A stretch of 64,000 bases of DNA from Caldifarciminota bacterium (lineage in GTDB: Bacteria > Hydrothermota > Tepidihabitantia > Tepidihabitantales > Tepidihabitantaceae). The notes beneath the pieces were generated by a model. It did not search any database. It had not been told where the DNA came from and worked only from the letters and a program-made list of their open reading frames with translations. The stretch covers positions 1-64,000 of the forward strand of contig JAOABP010000004.1 in assembly GCA_026418295.1 (NCBI GenBank), given 5' to 3'. Positions 8,554 to 19,881 of the stretch are shown here, piece after piece. Position 1 is the stretch's first letter. Each line of letters begins with the position of its first letter. Made by a program: the position numbers and the translations under genes.

Positions 8554-10402
8554 CCCGGATCCGGGGATGTCTCAGTTTTCTCCGGTCAATCACCTTCGCC
8601 GGCATCAGGTTGGCAGGCAGTTTTACAATCAACCGGAACTGCGGATTACCTTGTCGTCGCTGCAGCAACTTCACCGGTCCAAGCAGTTCGATCCCCGGCA
8701 AGACGCTCAGCTCCGAGACCATTTTATTCACCCAGTTCACCACCGTCTTTTCCTCACCTGAAAATTCAACCGCCACCAGCCGTTTATATGGAGGGAAACC
8801 TGCTTCTGCCCGCAGTTTCAACTCCTGATCTAAAAAACTGCTGACTTTCCCCTGCAGGGCAAGCTCCAGCAGCGGATCTTCAGGCCGGGTTGTCTGGATG
8901 ATCAAACGGGAAGGCTTCCGGGACAATAATGACACGAGCAAACTGAAAGCCCGTTCCCGGGAACGGAAGTCCGGAATTGTGAATTCGGTGTCAAAATTGA
9001 GAAAAACAACCAGTCCCGGCACCCGCAACCGGTCCGAGCGTAACACTGTACGGGTGCCGACCAGTACCGGAGCAAATCCGGTCGCTCCGGCATCTGCAGC
9101 TGCAAGCTGGACATCCTGAGCACCGCCGGTGACACTCTGACACTCTATGCCCAGCCGTTTCAATTCTCGAACGACCATATCCACGCCGGGCGCCCGGTAA
9201 TTGAAATTCATTCCCTGACACACAGCACACCGCTCCGGTGCCTCATCTTCCGCACCGCACACCCGGCATCTGACTCTGCCCGCACCAGAGAGAATATAGG
9301 GGCTCTGACATCGGGAACACTTCAGCACCGTGCCGCAATCTGCACACTCAACATAACGGCTTAAACCCCGGCGGTTAATATAACAGAGGGCAATCTGCTG
9401 CTGTTTAAGTGCATTCCGGAGATCGCGGAGCGCACGGGGAGAAACAAGCTCCCGACGGTGCTGACGCATGTCGACCACAAAAACATTTGTCCGGTCAATG
9501 CGGAAATTAACCCGGTCGAGCAAATGATATTTGCCCCGGCGTAAATTCCACCAGGTTTCAACAGACGGCGGCGACGCAAAAACCAGGACCGGACAGGAAG
9601 CAAAACGGGCACGGGCAACTGCCACATCCCGGGCATGATAGCAGGGCACCCGTTCCTCCTTGAAGGACTCGGCATTCTCATCAACCAGTATCACCCCTGA
9701 CAGTCTCCGGACCGGCAACCAGACCGCAGAACGCATACCGACAACCACATGGTTGGTGCGGACAATTGCCTGCCAGGCTGCCTTCTGCTGTTTTTTCCCC
9801 ATCTGATGGTGATATTCAATTACCCGCTCACCCCAGACACGCCGAAGCAGAGGTAGAAATTCCGTCCGGTACGCTTCCGGCATCAGGATAATGACCGAAC
9901 CGTTACTGAACGCGCGCCGGATAAAGTCAAAAAGCAGTTTCTGAAATTCTGACCGCTGAGCAGTGACCCAGACTCCGAAATTGCCGGCATTAAACGCCTG
10001 CTCCAGTTCTGATGGCAGACTGTTAAAACCGTTTTCTGCTGCACCAATCTCAGCAGTGACAGCTTCCGCCTTACCGGAAACGATCTGGGGCAGAACCAGT
10101 TCCAGCACCTCACCCAGATGGCATACATAGTAATCAGCAGCCCAGCGCAGCAGTCGCAGAAGATCCGGTGTGATAAACTGACTTGCGACAACATCGATTA
10201 CGGGCTGGATTTCCTCCGGTGAAATTTCAGTGTCCGCACGAACACGCAGAACCGCACCGGTCACTGTTTTTCTGCGCAGTGGAACCCGCACAATGTCGCC
10301 GGGATGAAGTTCCCCCGGCTCCTCCGGAGCAAAACGATAGGTGAGCTCATCCAGCGGGGTACGGGGAACCACCACATCGGCAAACATCAACCTTTCAGCC
10401 AT
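8519..10402 (-). CDS. priA: PriA-family primosomal protein N' with degenerate helicase motifs
   Basis: N-terminal DNA-binding region (VVVPRTPLDELTYRF...GDIVRVPLRRKTVTGAV), zinc-binding CADCGTVLKCSRCQSPY...CRVCG...CAVCQG, C-terminal FPPYKRLVAVEFSG...RVRIDVDP. Confidence 0.85.
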   Translation of the reverse strand: MAERLMFADVVVPRTPLDELTYRFAPEEPGELHPGDIVRVPLRRKTVTGAVLRVRADTEISPEEIQPVIDVVASQFITPDLLRLLRWAADYYVCHLGEVLELVLPQIVSGKAEAVTAEIGAAENGFNSLPSELEQAFNAGNFGVWVTAQRSEFQKLLFDFIRRAFSNGSVIILMPEAYRTEFLPLLRRVWGERVIEYHHQMGKKQQKAAWQAIVRTNHVVVGMRSAVWLPVRRLSGVILVDENAESFKEERVPCYHARDVAVARARFASCPVLVFASPPSVETWWNLRRGKYHLLDRVNFRIDRTNVFVVDMRQHRRELVSPRALRDLRNALKQQQIALCYINRRGLSRYVECADCGTVLKCSRCQSPYILSGAGRVRCRVCGAEDEAPERCAVCQGMNFNYRAPGVDMVVRELKRLGIECQSVTGGAQDVQLAAADAGATGFAPVLVGTRTVLRSDRLRVPGLVVFLNFDTEFTIPDFRSRERAFSLLVSLLSRKPSRLIIQTTRPEDPLLELALQGKVSSFLDQELKLRAEAGFPPYKRLVAVEFSGEEKTVVNWVNKMVSELSVLPGIELLGPVKLLQRRQGNPQFRLIVKLPANLMPAKVIDRRKLRHPRIRVRIDVDPREML

Positions 10403-10419
10403 GGGTCAGAAGTGGGCGT

Positions 10420-13400
10420 TCAAAAGCGCAGTTTAAACCGGTACCGGAGTGAATAACGACCGTCCATTGAACGCTCCGCCACCAGTTCATTCCGCCGGTT
10501 AAGATAATACTCAATCCGGAATGCCGGTTGAAAGTCATCTGCAAAACTCTGGGTATATGACACATACAGATTACGAGTCACATACTTGCCCACAGTAACC
10601 CGTGCCGCTTCACTGCCCCCGAGTCCGGTTTCCAGTTCCAGATAATCGAGACTGATATAATCCCGGACCCGTTTTGAAACCTGGGTCTGGAAATAACCCA
10701 ACACCCGCTCAGCAAGCAGTCGGGAAAGCAGTTCCTTCTGCTCCATTGCCGAGAGTTCATCCATGGTCACATTAAGACTCAGATAGGTGATAATCTGCGT
10801 CTCATCCCATACCGGCGGTTCAGCAGAAAAGGCAAACACCGGTTCCTGGAGACTGCCGGTAACCCTAAGCCTCAGCCTTTCCGGTCCGTTGGTGTGCCGG
10901 CCCGACACCGGCAATTCAGCGGTAAGGTCAAGCTGCGGATTGAAGCTGCTGACATTATCAAAAAGGAGTCTGCCTTCAGTAAGCTGCAGTGTATGATCCA
11001 GGTAATAAATTCTCCCCTGACGGCTGACCATCTCGCCTGAATAAAGTACATCCTCTCCGATCTTGCGCACGGTCAGATCCACGCCCAGCTCGATGTCCGC
11101 CTGAGGGTTGCGAAGCCAGAGCCCCCGTTCCCCGCGTACCCGGATGTCATAATTGATATCACTGCCACCATTTCCGCCCGCCCCCGGCTGTCCCCCAAAA
11201 CCGATCGTCGCCAGTGCATCATCAATCCTTGCTTCACCACTGATCAAAGCCAGCTCCCCCTCACGCCAGGAGACGGTGATATCGCCACTGCCAATCGCAT
11301 AGACCGCGGGAATCGGAACCGCCGACACGCCGGTAAAATGAGTCTGATACCGCAGCGACTCAACCTGAAGGGCGGGATTCAGCTGAACAAAACCCTCGGC
11401 AGTCAGCACCCCGCGCGTAGTTACGCCGCTCAGCTTTTCGAGTACGATCCGGTCTTTTTGAAAACTCAGCTCGGCTTGAATCCGCTCCGCCCTGGCGGCA
11501 ACCGATGGAACAATCAAAACCCCGTCATTTACCCGGGCTCTTCCTGATAGATTCAGCATTCCCGGTTCCCAGTCTGCCTGAACCAGCGCATAGATTCTCC
11601 CTTCGGGAATTTCTACATAGGGTCGGGTAACCTTCAGAATCCAGTTTCCCGGATCCGCAAGAACTACAGTCAGATCCGCTTGCCGGATGCTGAGTACAGG
11701 CTGCCATTCATAACGAAGCACCCCTTTAATTTCACTTGTATCAATATGATGTACAAACTTAATATAATCAATATCAACATTGTTTCTGAAAATGGCAAGC
11801 CGGCTTTTTAGAAAGTTGAAATCAAGTTCTGCAGCCGGTAATTTCAGCCCATCCACCTTCAGATCAACGGTGAGCGAATCGCTGCCGGCAACACTGATAT
11901 CTGCGCTACCGCTCACATCCAGCTTCAAGCCCGCAAGTGTCGCCAGGTTCTTGAGATTCAGCTGATGTCCGATCAAATAAAGGTGCGAAATTGAACCGGC
12001 GGTCAGCTCCAGTTCAAATTCAGTCTCCCCCCCGGCAATTGATAACCTTACACCATTAACCGCCAGCGTATCTCTGTGTAGAGCAACCTCGCAGGAATCA
12101 ATCAATGAAACGGTATCCCCTCTGATAACCAGATTCATGTCTCTGATAACTGCAGACAATCCACTGCTCTCCAGGCTGACATCCCCCAGCATTCTCAACT
12201 GGGTTGAATCCTCTTCAAACTGAAGATCGAATTCCGGTCCGGTCCAGACGAACTGCGCCCAGTTCCACTCCCGTCCTGCCAGCTTCACCCCTTCGCCACC
12301 GACTGCTAATCGACCGGAAACCTGTTCACCGAGCCTTAAGCCAACGCCTCCCCCACGACCGCTCAGATCTGCCTGAATCAGGCCGGTGGTCACTTCAAAC
12401 CCGTTGGCACCAAAACCGGCAACCCGCACCAGACCGGAAAACCCCCAGCTGTCACCAGCAAGTGTCATTCTCAATCTGCCGTCTGCCCTGCCGCTCAGAC
12501 CAACTTTCAGAAATTTGCCCGCTATCTTGAGATCAAACCCGGACATCTCACATTGAGCAAGCAGCATCCCCTTTTTGGCTCTGCCGACAAAATTGAACCT
12601 GCCTGCCGGTCCGTCAATGAACAGCTCCCTTAACTCTACCGCCTGATGCTCATAATTGATCACTGCCGCCAGCGTTTCAACCCCGAGTTCGGAAGCACTC
12701 CCATTCAATCTGATTACCAGCGAATCACTACCCTTCCCCGCATCCGGCATCTTCAGCATTTGACCAAGTGAATTCAACCTGCCATAGGCATCAAGCCGGG
12801 CACTTAACCCGAACTCCGGTAAAGAATGCATGAAACGGTTTACGGGCACACTCTCCATCACAATTGCCGCCCGGAATAAAAAGTTGCTCAGGTTAAACCT
12901 GCCGTTGACCACTACTGCCCCCAGTTCCGGACTGCCTCCGCTGATTTTCAATTCCAGCAGTGAATCAGCCAGGGTACAGGCACCGGTAAGCCGGGGCAGC
13001 TTCAGCTCATTTTGTTCCAGATCCGCAACCCAGCCATTTAGCTCCACCCGCCGCTCACCACCGGTTTTGTGAACACTTCCCCTTAACTGAGCCTGTCCGG
13101 GAATTTTCAAGATTTCCTGAAGACTGACCCCCAGTTCTGCCCGGTCTATCACAACTGCTCCGGTGGCCAGATTCACATATCCGTCAGCGGTGAACCGGGA
13201 ATGAGCCGTCAAAATCTCCAGATTCCTGACTGTCAGCGAATCGTTAACCAGCGTAATCAGAGCTCCGGTCCGTGCAACTGAAATTTTTTCCTTTGTCAGC
13301 CGGAAATGAACCGAATCCACCTTCATCACCAGGCGTGTGCCGTTAGCATCCAGCCCCAGAACGAACCCGGCTGAATCGATACGCAGCTGCCTGTCATACC

Positions 13401-13824
13401 ACACCCGGCAATTGTGAATCTGGAGACGATGCACAGCAATATTCGGCAAGTGTATTGGCTTGAATTGTGATGTTCCGCCGCCCGTGTCGCCTGCGGCAAT
13501 CCGGATGTCCGGATTAATTATGTCCACTTCCTTGAGAACAATACGGCGCTGAAGCAGTGAACGCAGATCATACCTTACTTTCACCAGCTCAAAGGAATAA
13601 GTATCGGACCGGATCATTACTTTCAAATTTCTGATTCCGGGCGAAGAAAATATATCTCCCTCAATGCCTTCGTAAACCACGAAGCCATTGATTGATCTGC
13701 TCAACCCGGCTACGGTTCGGCGTATGACCAGTCGTGCCAGCTGCTGACGCAGCATAAAACCTGTAATCAGCACCACCACCACCGCGCCGAGAAAATAAAT
13801 GACTATCCTCCTGAGAATCCTCAT
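10420..13824 (-). CDS. tamB: TamB-like translocation/assembly module protein (DUF490)
   Basis: 1134 aa with N-terminal TM segment and beta-helix-like repeats; C-terminus GRIYYLDHTLQLTEGRLLFDNVSSFNPQLDLTAEL...QIITYLSLN...YISLDYLELETG...VTVGKYVTRNLYVSYTQ is typical of TamB. Confidence 0.88.
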   Translation of the reverse strand: MRILRRIVIYFLGAVVVVLITGFMLRQQLARLVIRRTVAGLSRSINGFVVYEGIEGDIFSSPGIRNLKVMIRSDTYSFELVKVRYDLRSLLQRRIVLKEVDIINPDIRIAAGDTGGGTSQFKPIHLPNIAVHRLQIHNCRVWYDRQLRIDSAGFVLGLDANGTRLVMKVDSVHFRLTKEKISVARTGALITLVNDSLTVRNLEILTAHSRFTADGYVNLATGAVVIDRAELGVSLQEILKIPGQAQLRGSVHKTGGERRVELNGWVADLEQNELKLPRLTGACTLADSLLELKISGGSPELGAVVVNGRFNLSNFLFRAAIVMESVPVNRFMHSLPEFGLSARLDAYGRLNSLGQMLKMPDAGKGSDSLVIRLNGSASELGVETLAAVINYEHQAVELRELFIDGPAGRFNFVGRAKKGMLLAQCEMSGFDLKIAGKFLKVGLSGRADGRLRMTLAGDSWGFSGLVRVAGFGANGFEVTTGLIQADLSGRGGGVGLRLGEQVSGRLAVGGEGVKLAGREWNWAQFVWTGPEFDLQFEEDSTQLRMLGDVSLESSGLSAVIRDMNLVIRGDTVSLIDSCEVALHRDTLAVNGVRLSIAGGETEFELELTAGSISHLYLIGHQLNLKNLATLAGLKLDVSGSADISVAGSDSLTVDLKVDGLKLPAAELDFNFLKSRLAIFRNNVDIDYIKFVHHIDTSEIKGVLRYEWQPVLSIRQADLTVVLADPGNWILKVTRPYVEIPEGRIYALVQADWEPGMLNLSGRARVNDGVLIVPSVAARAERIQAELSFQKDRIVLEKLSGVTTRGVLTAEGFVQLNPALQVESLRYQTHFTGVSAVPIPAVYAIGSGDITVSWREGELALISGEARIDDALATIGFGGQPGAGGNGGSDINYDIRVRGERGLWLRNPQADIELGVDLTVRKIGEDVLYSGEMVSRQGRIYYLDHTLQLTEGRLLFDNVSSFNPQLDLTAELPVSGRHTNGPERLRLRVTGSLQEPVFAFSAEPPVWDETQIITYLSLNVTMDELSAMEQKELLSRLLAERVLGYFQTQVSKRVRDYISLDYLELETGLGGSEAARVTVGKYVTRNLYVSYTQSFADDFQPAFRIEYYLNRRNELVAERSMDGRYSLRYRFKLRF

Positions 13825-13830
13825 AGCCGG

Positions 13831-15561
13831 TTAGAATGTATGCAGAATTCCGATGTAAAACCTGCCCCGATCTCCTGCCGGTGCCCGAATCAGCCGTTTG
13901 CCCCAGTCAAACCGGACAGGACCGACTGGCGTTTTAATTCTGATGCCGGCACCGGCACCAAACTCCAGTCCTCTTAACTGCAGGTCATTCTGATCAGCAA
14001 CCTGCCCGCAGTCCAGAAAACCGACGACACCAACCCAGCGAAGGATGTAAGGTGTGCGCAGTTCAAAATTGCCATTGATGACCACCGGGCCATAACGACC
14101 ACCAGCCGCTGTATCCGGTCCCAGCGCCCGTTCCGGGTACCCACGCAGGCTGCTGCTGCCTCCCAGTGAAAACTCCTCATAATAAGGCACACGGAAAAGC
14201 CGGCCGTAGGGCATAACTCTTCCCCCGGCAACTCGCAGTGCAATTACAAACTGGTTCACGCTCTGATACCACCGGCTGTCCAGCCGTATCCGGATGAAAT
14301 CATTATCTCCCCGGAACGGACCGCCTGCCACCTCAAACAGTGGCTGGAGATAAATACCCTGATGCGGTTCCAGAAAATCATTCCGCGTATCGTAAATCAG
14401 ATTCAGTGCCAGCGAATTGGTAACACCCCGGACGGTATCAGCTACAAACCTCAACCGGTTAAATATTCCCAGATGCAGTGGGGGCAGTAAATCCCTTCCC
14501 ATCCCGGTTTCAATTCCATAATCACGGAGTCTTGAGGAATCCAGTTGCTCATAATAGAAAAAGGGATGGGTCTGAAAATCAACCCGCTGAAAAAACAGGT
14601 AGGGAATACGATAGTTCCCGTCAGCATTGATCCGATGACTTCCGGCAAAATCAGGGCTGTAACTGATTCCGGCCGATAGACGCTGGCCACGGTTTAAAAA
14701 ATTGTTGTGTTCCCAGTCAAAGGAAAAGAGCAGCCGGTTGGGCGGGGTCTCAAAACCGAAACCGAAACCCACCCCCTGCTGTTCCTGTTCCACCACATCA
14801 AAACGGATGTTAACACTTTCTACGGGGGGCTCGCTGAGATTGATCATACCCGTCAAAGTATCCCGCCGGTAAATATAGTACAATGCGCGGGTAAAAAGCC
14901 GGGTCGCATAGAGCCGGCGCTTTGCCAACTCCAGCCGCGACCGGGAAAACTTTTCGCCCGGTTTAATCTCCAGCACCTGCAGAATCGTCTGTGTCCTGAC
15001 TCGCTGATTTCCGCGAATATACACAGACCGAACATAGCACAACGGTCCCTCAACTATTTCATATCGCACCGTGATCAGAGTGTCATGGTAGTCCAGACTC
15101 TCATCAACCTGAACGAACGGATAGCCCTGATTAAGATAGAACTCACGCAGTGCCTGTAGGCCGCTGGCGATTTTATCGGCGGTAAAGAATTCGCGCTCGC
15201 TGAATGGGATTACCCTTCTCAATCTTTCAGCGGAAAACCGCTGATTTCCATTAATCACAATTGTACTAATCCGGCTCCTGGGACCTTCATTAATCCTGAA
15301 TGTTATCACTCTTTGGCCGTTAGCGCCGGAAATCATTTTTTCGACGCGCACATTCATGAACCCCTGCGACCGGTAAAACCACTCCAGGCTCCGACTGTCC
15401 TGATCCAGCAGCGCTTCTGATACCGGCATACCCTTCCGGACCTGAACAATTGCCAGCAGCATCCGTGCGCCAAAGGCCCGGTTTCCCTCAAAGCGGATCG
15501 ATCCTGCCTCCATTCCGGTAACCACCCCAAGAATGACCGGCAATGCAACAACCGAAATCAT
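13831..15561 (-). CDS. Omp85/BamA-TamA family outer membrane protein with POTRA repeats
   Basis: POTRA-like IRFEGNRAF.., IVINGNQRFSAERLRRVI.., VYIRGNQRVRTQTILQVLEIKPGEKFS; barrel motif GSSSLRGYPERALGP; C-terminus GPVRFDWGKRL...FYIGILHTF. Confidence 0.9.
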   Translation of the reverse strand: MISVVALPVILGVVTGMEAGSIRFEGNRAFGARMLLAIVQVRKGMPVSEALLDQDSRSLEWFYRSQGFMNVRVEKMISGANGQRVITFRINEGPRSRISTIVINGNQRFSAERLRRVIPFSEREFFTADKIASGLQALREFYLNQGYPFVQVDESLDYHDTLITVRYEIVEGPLCYVRSVYIRGNQRVRTQTILQVLEIKPGEKFSRSRLELAKRRLYATRLFTRALYYIYRRDTLTGMINLSEPPVESVNIRFDVVEQEQQGVGFGFGFETPPNRLLFSFDWEHNNFLNRGQRLSAGISYSPDFAGSHRINADGNYRIPYLFFQRVDFQTHPFFYYEQLDSSRLRDYGIETGMGRDLLPPLHLGIFNRLRFVADTVRGVTNSLALNLIYDTRNDFLEPHQGIYLQPLFEVAGGPFRGDNDFIRIRLDSRWYQSVNQFVIALRVAGGRVMPYGRLFRVPYYEEFSLGGSSSLRGYPERALGPDTAAGGRYGPVVINGNFELRTPYILRWVGVVGFLDCGQVADQNDLQLRGLEFGAGAGIRIKTPVGPVRFDWGKRLIRAPAGDRGRFYIGILHTF

Positions 15562-15568
15562 ATTGAAT

Positions 15569-18322
15569 TTACCGCCGTCTTTTCATCCGCTGAGAAAAAC
15601 GGCGAATCAGCTTTTCCAGTTCCACTGCCCAGAACACCGCGGTACTGACTAAAAGTAACAGAATCAGCTGTCCTGCAGGTAGAGCCCTGGTTGCGAAAAC
15701 CCGCTGGGCAAACGGAATGTAGAGTAATCCCAGTTGTAACAACAGGGTGAGGATAAAAGTTCCCAGCAGTGTGCGGTTACTCATCAACCCGAGACTGAAG
15801 AGTGAATCCCGCTGGGACCGCAGTGCAAAAGACTGAAAGAGCTGACTCATCGTCAGAACCGTAAATATCACTGTCCGCCAGTTTTCACTGCCAGTTCGCC
15901 ACATAACCCAGCCTGTCAGAAGCGAAACCAGCCCGAGCAGGATTCCGGACCAGAGAATATTGATCGCCAGCCCATGGGCAAAGATACTTTCCTGCAGCGG
16001 GCGCGGTGGCCGGCGCATGACATCCCGCTCCGGACCTTCAATTCCCAGTGCCAGCCCGGGAAGACCGTCAGTAACCAGATTGACCCAGAGGATCTGCAAC
16101 GGCGTCAGCGGCAGCGGCATACCAAGAAGCGGTGCCAGAAGCATCACGATAATTTCTCCGGTATTGGAAGCAAAGGTATAGCGGATGAACTTGCGGATGT
16201 TGTCATAAATCGTCCTGCCTTCCTGAACTGCGGCGACAATAGTAGCAAAGTTGTCATCAAGGAGCACCATATCGGCCGCCTCTTTTGCCACATCAGTGCC
16301 CGTAATACCCATTGCCACTCCGATATCCGCCTTTTTCAGGGCCGGGGCATCATTGACCCCATCACCGGTCATCGCCACAACCTGATTGAGACTCTGCAAT
16401 GCCAGGACAATATTTAATTTGTGCTCCGGTGCTACCCGGGCAAAGATACTGGTCCGGGCAACGAGCGGTCTGAGTTCCTCCGGCGATTTTTCTGCCAGAT
16501 CGCTACCAGTCACATAATTGAACTCCTCATCCGTGCTTCCAATGCCGATATCATTGGCGATATACCTGGCGGTCAGCGGATGATCACCAGTTATCATTAC
16601 CGGACGGATACCGGCCTGCCGGCACAGCCTGACTGCATCCCGCACCTCCGGCCGCGCAGGATCAATCATTCCGATCATGCCGATAAAACACAGACCGTTT
16701 TCTATCCCTTCACCACACTTCACATCCTCACCCGGTTTCAGAGGGCGGAAAGCAACCCCCAGTACCCTCATCCCCTTTTCGCTCAGCCGGTTCTGAGCAG
16801 CGGTGATCCGCTGCCGCCACTCCTGGTTTAAAGGCTTGAACTCCAAATCCGATAGAACCGAACTGGAAACATCAAGCAGCAGATCAACCGCTCCTTTGGT
16901 GAAGATTAAATCCGTTTGTTTCGGGTTCAACTGCTGAAGCGTCTCCAAGAGCAACCCTTCGTTGCCGTTAGACTGAATCTCCTGCACCTTCAGCCGGTGA
17001 AGTGTGCTCATTCTCTTTCGTTCTGAAGAAAACGGCACTTCGCCAATTCTGGGCAGAAGCTGTTGAAGAGAACGCTGATGGATGCCCAACTTGATTCCCG
17101 CCAGCAGTAACGCAGTCTCGGTGGGATCCCCCAGCAGCCGGACATCATCCCCCTGGATTTCCAGCACCGCATCATTACACAACACCGCCCCGGCACTGAG
17201 CAGGAGTAACGCCTTTCCCGCTGAGTCGGGCCTGATAACTATTCTACCCTCCTGTTCGATTGGCAGATTAAGCTGGTCACCGGCAACATCCAGAATTGTG
17301 ACCGTCATTTTGTTCTGAGTCAATGTCCCGGTTTTATCCGAACAGATAACTGTAACCGAACCCAGTGTCTCAACTGCATTTAACCGGCGAATCAGAGCAT
17401 TGCGATTAAGCATCCTTCTCGCCCCGAGTGTCAATGCGATCGTCACTACTGCCGGTAACCCTTCCGGAACCGCGGCGACTGCCATGCTTACCGCTACAAG
17501 AAACATCGTCCGCCAGTCACCCCCGCGCAGCACTCCGATCACAAAAATTATCCCGACAATAACCAGCACTGCCACCGCCAGTTCTCTGCTTAGACGTTCC
17601 AGCCGTTTCTGAAGAGGAGTCGGTTCCCGCTTCACCGTCTGCAGAATAGCAGCTATCTTACCCAGTTCTGTATTCATTCCCGTTTCGGTCACAACCATCA
17701 AACCTCTGCCGGCGACTACTGCGGTACCCATATAAACCATATTCCGGCGTTCAGCTATCGGTATCTCACCGTTTGATTCGAATGTACAACCGGAGTCCTT
17801 ATCGACCGGTTCTGATTCACCGGTCAGCGCCGCCTCGGAAACCTTGAGGTTGACCGCTTCAAGCAGCCGCCCATCAGCCGGAATATGCCCTCCTGCGTCC
17901 AGAAATACAATGTCACCGGGAACCAGCTCCTGGGAATAAATTTCTTCTACATGTCCGCCCCGCCGTACCCGCACCTTCGGCACTGCCAGCTGTTTCAGCG
18001 CCTGCATTGTCTTCTCTGCCCGGTACTCTTGAATAAACCCCAGCACAGCATTCAGCAGCACAATTGCCGCAATTGCTGCGGCATCAATAAATTCCTTCAG
18101 GAAAACTGAAACCCCACACGCCCCCACCAGCATCAATATCAGCACCGAAGTAAACTGGGACAGAAATATGGCAACCGGGCTTCTGCCCTCCAGTTCCCGA
18201 ATTTCGTTTTTGCCAAACCGGATGAGCCGCTGGCGTGCCTCTGCCGGATCCAGCCCCCGATTCGGATCTACCTTTAACTCCATTAACACCTGAGGAATCG
18301 ATTTCCAGTGCCAGCTTTTCAT
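15569..18322 (-). CDS. Cation-transporting P-type ATPase, P2A (Ca2+-ATPase-like)
   Basis: [75 protein letters not shown]. Confidence 0.93.
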   Translation of the reverse strand: MKSWHWKSIPQVLMELKVDPNRGLDPAEARQRLIRFGKNEIRELEGRSPVAIFLSQFTSVLILMLVGACGVSVFLKEFIDAAAIAAIVLLNAVLGFIQEYRAEKTMQALKQLAVPKVRVRRGGHVEEIYSQELVPGDIVFLDAGGHIPADGRLLEAVNLKVSEAALTGESEPVDKDSGCTFESNGEIPIAERRNMVYMGTAVVAGRGLMVVTETGMNTELGKIAAILQTVKREPTPLQKRLERLSRELAVAVLVIVGIIFVIGVLRGGDWRTMFLVAVSMAVAAVPEGLPAVVTIALTLGARRMLNRNALIRRLNAVETLGSVTVICSDKTGTLTQNKMTVTILDVAGDQLNLPIEQEGRIVIRPDSAGKALLLLSAGAVLCNDAVLEIQGDDVRLLGDPTETALLLAGIKLGIHQRSLQQLLPRIGEVPFSSERKRMSTLHRLKVQEIQSNGNEGLLLETLQQLNPKQTDLIFTKGAVDLLLDVSSSVLSDLEFKPLNQEWRQRITAAQNRLSEKGMRVLGVAFRPLKPGEDVKCGEGIENGLCFIGMIGMIDPARPEVRDAVRLCRQAGIRPVMITGDHPLTARYIANDIGIGSTDEEFNYVTGSDLAEKSPEELRPLVARTSIFARVAPEHKLNIVLALQSLNQVVAMTGDGVNDAPALKKADIGVAMGITGTDVAKEAADMVLLDDNFATIVAAVQEGRTIYDNIRKFIRYTFASNTGEIIVMLLAPLLGMPLPLTPLQILWVNLVTDGLPGLALGIEGPERDVMRRPPRPLQESIFAHGLAINILWSGILLGLVSLLTGWVMWRTGSENWRTVIFTVLTMSQLFQSFALRSQRDSLFSLGLMSNRTLLGTFILTLLLQLGLLYIPFAQRVFATRALPAGQLILLLLVSTAVFWAVELEKLIRRFSQRMKRRR

Positions 18323-18370
18323 GCTGATAAAATCCGGGTTAATTTCTGAATATCAATTTATGGAGCTGAT

Positions 18371-19297
18371 TTATTTGCCCCCTGATTCTTCGCCGCCATC
18401 CGAGGATTTCTCCTTCAGTACATCAGTAATCATCGCCAGCGCACTCAGCATACCACTTGCCTCATATGGAACAAACATCTTGGTTGCTCTGCCTTCCGCC
18501 ATCTTTGACAGCGTCTCAAGATACTTGATGGTAATCAGATCCCGGGTCGGGTTACCGCGGTGGATTGCACTATACACGCGTTCAATTGCCTGTGCCTCGC
18601 CCTCAGCTACTGTCGTCAGTTTATAACGCTCAGCGTTTGCAACCCGTTCAATTGCTGCTGCCTGACCTTCGGCTTCCAGTATCTTTGCCTGTTTCTCGCC
18701 TTCCGCCTTGAGAATCGCCGCCTGCCGTACACCCTCAGCCTCAAGCACCAGCGCCCGCCGGTCACGCTCCGCCTTCATCTGCCGGTGCATCGCCTCAGTC
18801 ACATCTGCCGGTGGTTCGATCCGCTGAAGTTCAACCCGTGTAACCTTCGCACCCCATTTGTCGGTTGCTTCATCAAGCACATCCCGCAATTTGGCATTTA
18901 TTCGTTCGCGCGAAGTGAGTGACTCATCAAGTGTGAGGTCGCCAATAACATTGCGCAGATTGGTCTGCGCCAGCTTGATCGTTGCCAGTCGGAAATTGGC
19001 AACATTGTAAAGAACTTTTACCGGGTCAGTTACCTCGTAATAGACAATCGCATCTACGGTAACAGTCGCGTTATCCTTGGTAATGACTTCCTGAGGTGGT
19101 ACATCAACTACCTGTTCCCGCATATCCACCTTGATCAGACGCTCCAAAAATGGAATTATAAAATTCAGGCCCGGATGAACCAGGCGCTGATATTTACCCA
19201 GCCGTTCCACCGCTCCCCGCTGATAGGGCCGGACAATTTTCAATCCCAGTAATGCCCAAATGAACAGAAATATTGCTGCCACAACGACAAAACCCAT
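18371..19297 (-). CDS. SPFH/band 7 (stomatin-like, QmcA-type) membrane protein
   Basis: [31 protein letters not shown]...[29 protein letters not shown]. Confidence 0.93.
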   Translation of the reverse strand: MGFVVVAAIFLFIWALLGLKIVRPYQRGAVERLGKYQRLVHPGLNFIIPFLERLIKVDMREQVVDVPPQEVITKDNATVTVDAIVYYEVTDPVKVLYNVANFRLATIKLAQTNLRNVIGDLTLDESLTSRERINAKLRDVLDEATDKWGAKVTRVELQRIEPPADVTEAMHRQMKAERDRRALVLEAEGVRQAAILKAEGEKQAKILEAEGQAAAIERVANAERYKLTTVAEGEAQAIERVYSAIHRGNPTRDLITIKYLETLSKMAEGRATKMFVPYEASGMLSALAMITDVLKEKSSDGGEESGGK

Positions 19298-19300
19298 CGT

Positions 19301-19735
19301 TTACTCCTTGTTTATTGGTTCAACAATCAGCCGGGTTCCATCCACCTTCCGGACCCGGATCCTACTGCCGGCAGCAATCCTTACTTCCGACTCTGCCAGC
19401 CACTCCTCACCGCTGATCTTTACCCTGCCGTAATTCGGCGGCGCAATCTCTTGAACCACTACGCCTGTTGCAGACTGGTAACGGAGCGCGCCCACCGGCT
19501 CCGGTTCCGGGTGCGTAATCTTTCTGCCAATCCACTGGGCAAGAAAAACACCCAGCCCGGAAAACAATAAAAATGCGGCATAATGAACATAGGGATTGTG
19601 AATGAAAAACGCAATTATACCCGTAAGCAGAGCGCCGACCCCAAACCAGATAATTACCAGACCAGGAACAAACATTTCCAGTGCCGCCAAGACGAGAGCG
19701 AGTACGATCCACACTCCCGGTTTTATCACCGGCAT
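19301..19735 (-). CDS. NfeD-like membrane protein with C-terminal OB fold
   Basis: Start placed at MPVIKPGVWIVLALVLAALEMFVPGLVIIWFGVGAL preceded by AAGGAGGATAAT; C-terminus GRVKISGEEWLAESE...GSRIRVRKVDGTRLIVEP. Adjacent to the SPFH partner. Confidence 0.88.
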   Translation of the reverse strand: MPVIKPGVWIVLALVLAALEMFVPGLVIIWFGVGALLTGIIAFFIHNPYVHYAAFLLFSGLGVFLAQWIGRKITHPEPEPVGALRYQSATGVVVQEIAPPNYGRVKISGEEWLAESEVRIAAGSRIRVRKVDGTRLIVEPINKE

Positions 19736-19881
19736 ATTATCCTCCTTGAACAGTTTGCCTCTGGCTAATATTGGTACCTGGATTACAAAAGTCAAGCCGA
19801 AAGCCAGAAGCAGCCCTGCCGTCAGCTGCATCGGAGGAATATTATGGGGTACTGTTACCTGCCGGATAGCGCAAAGCGGAA

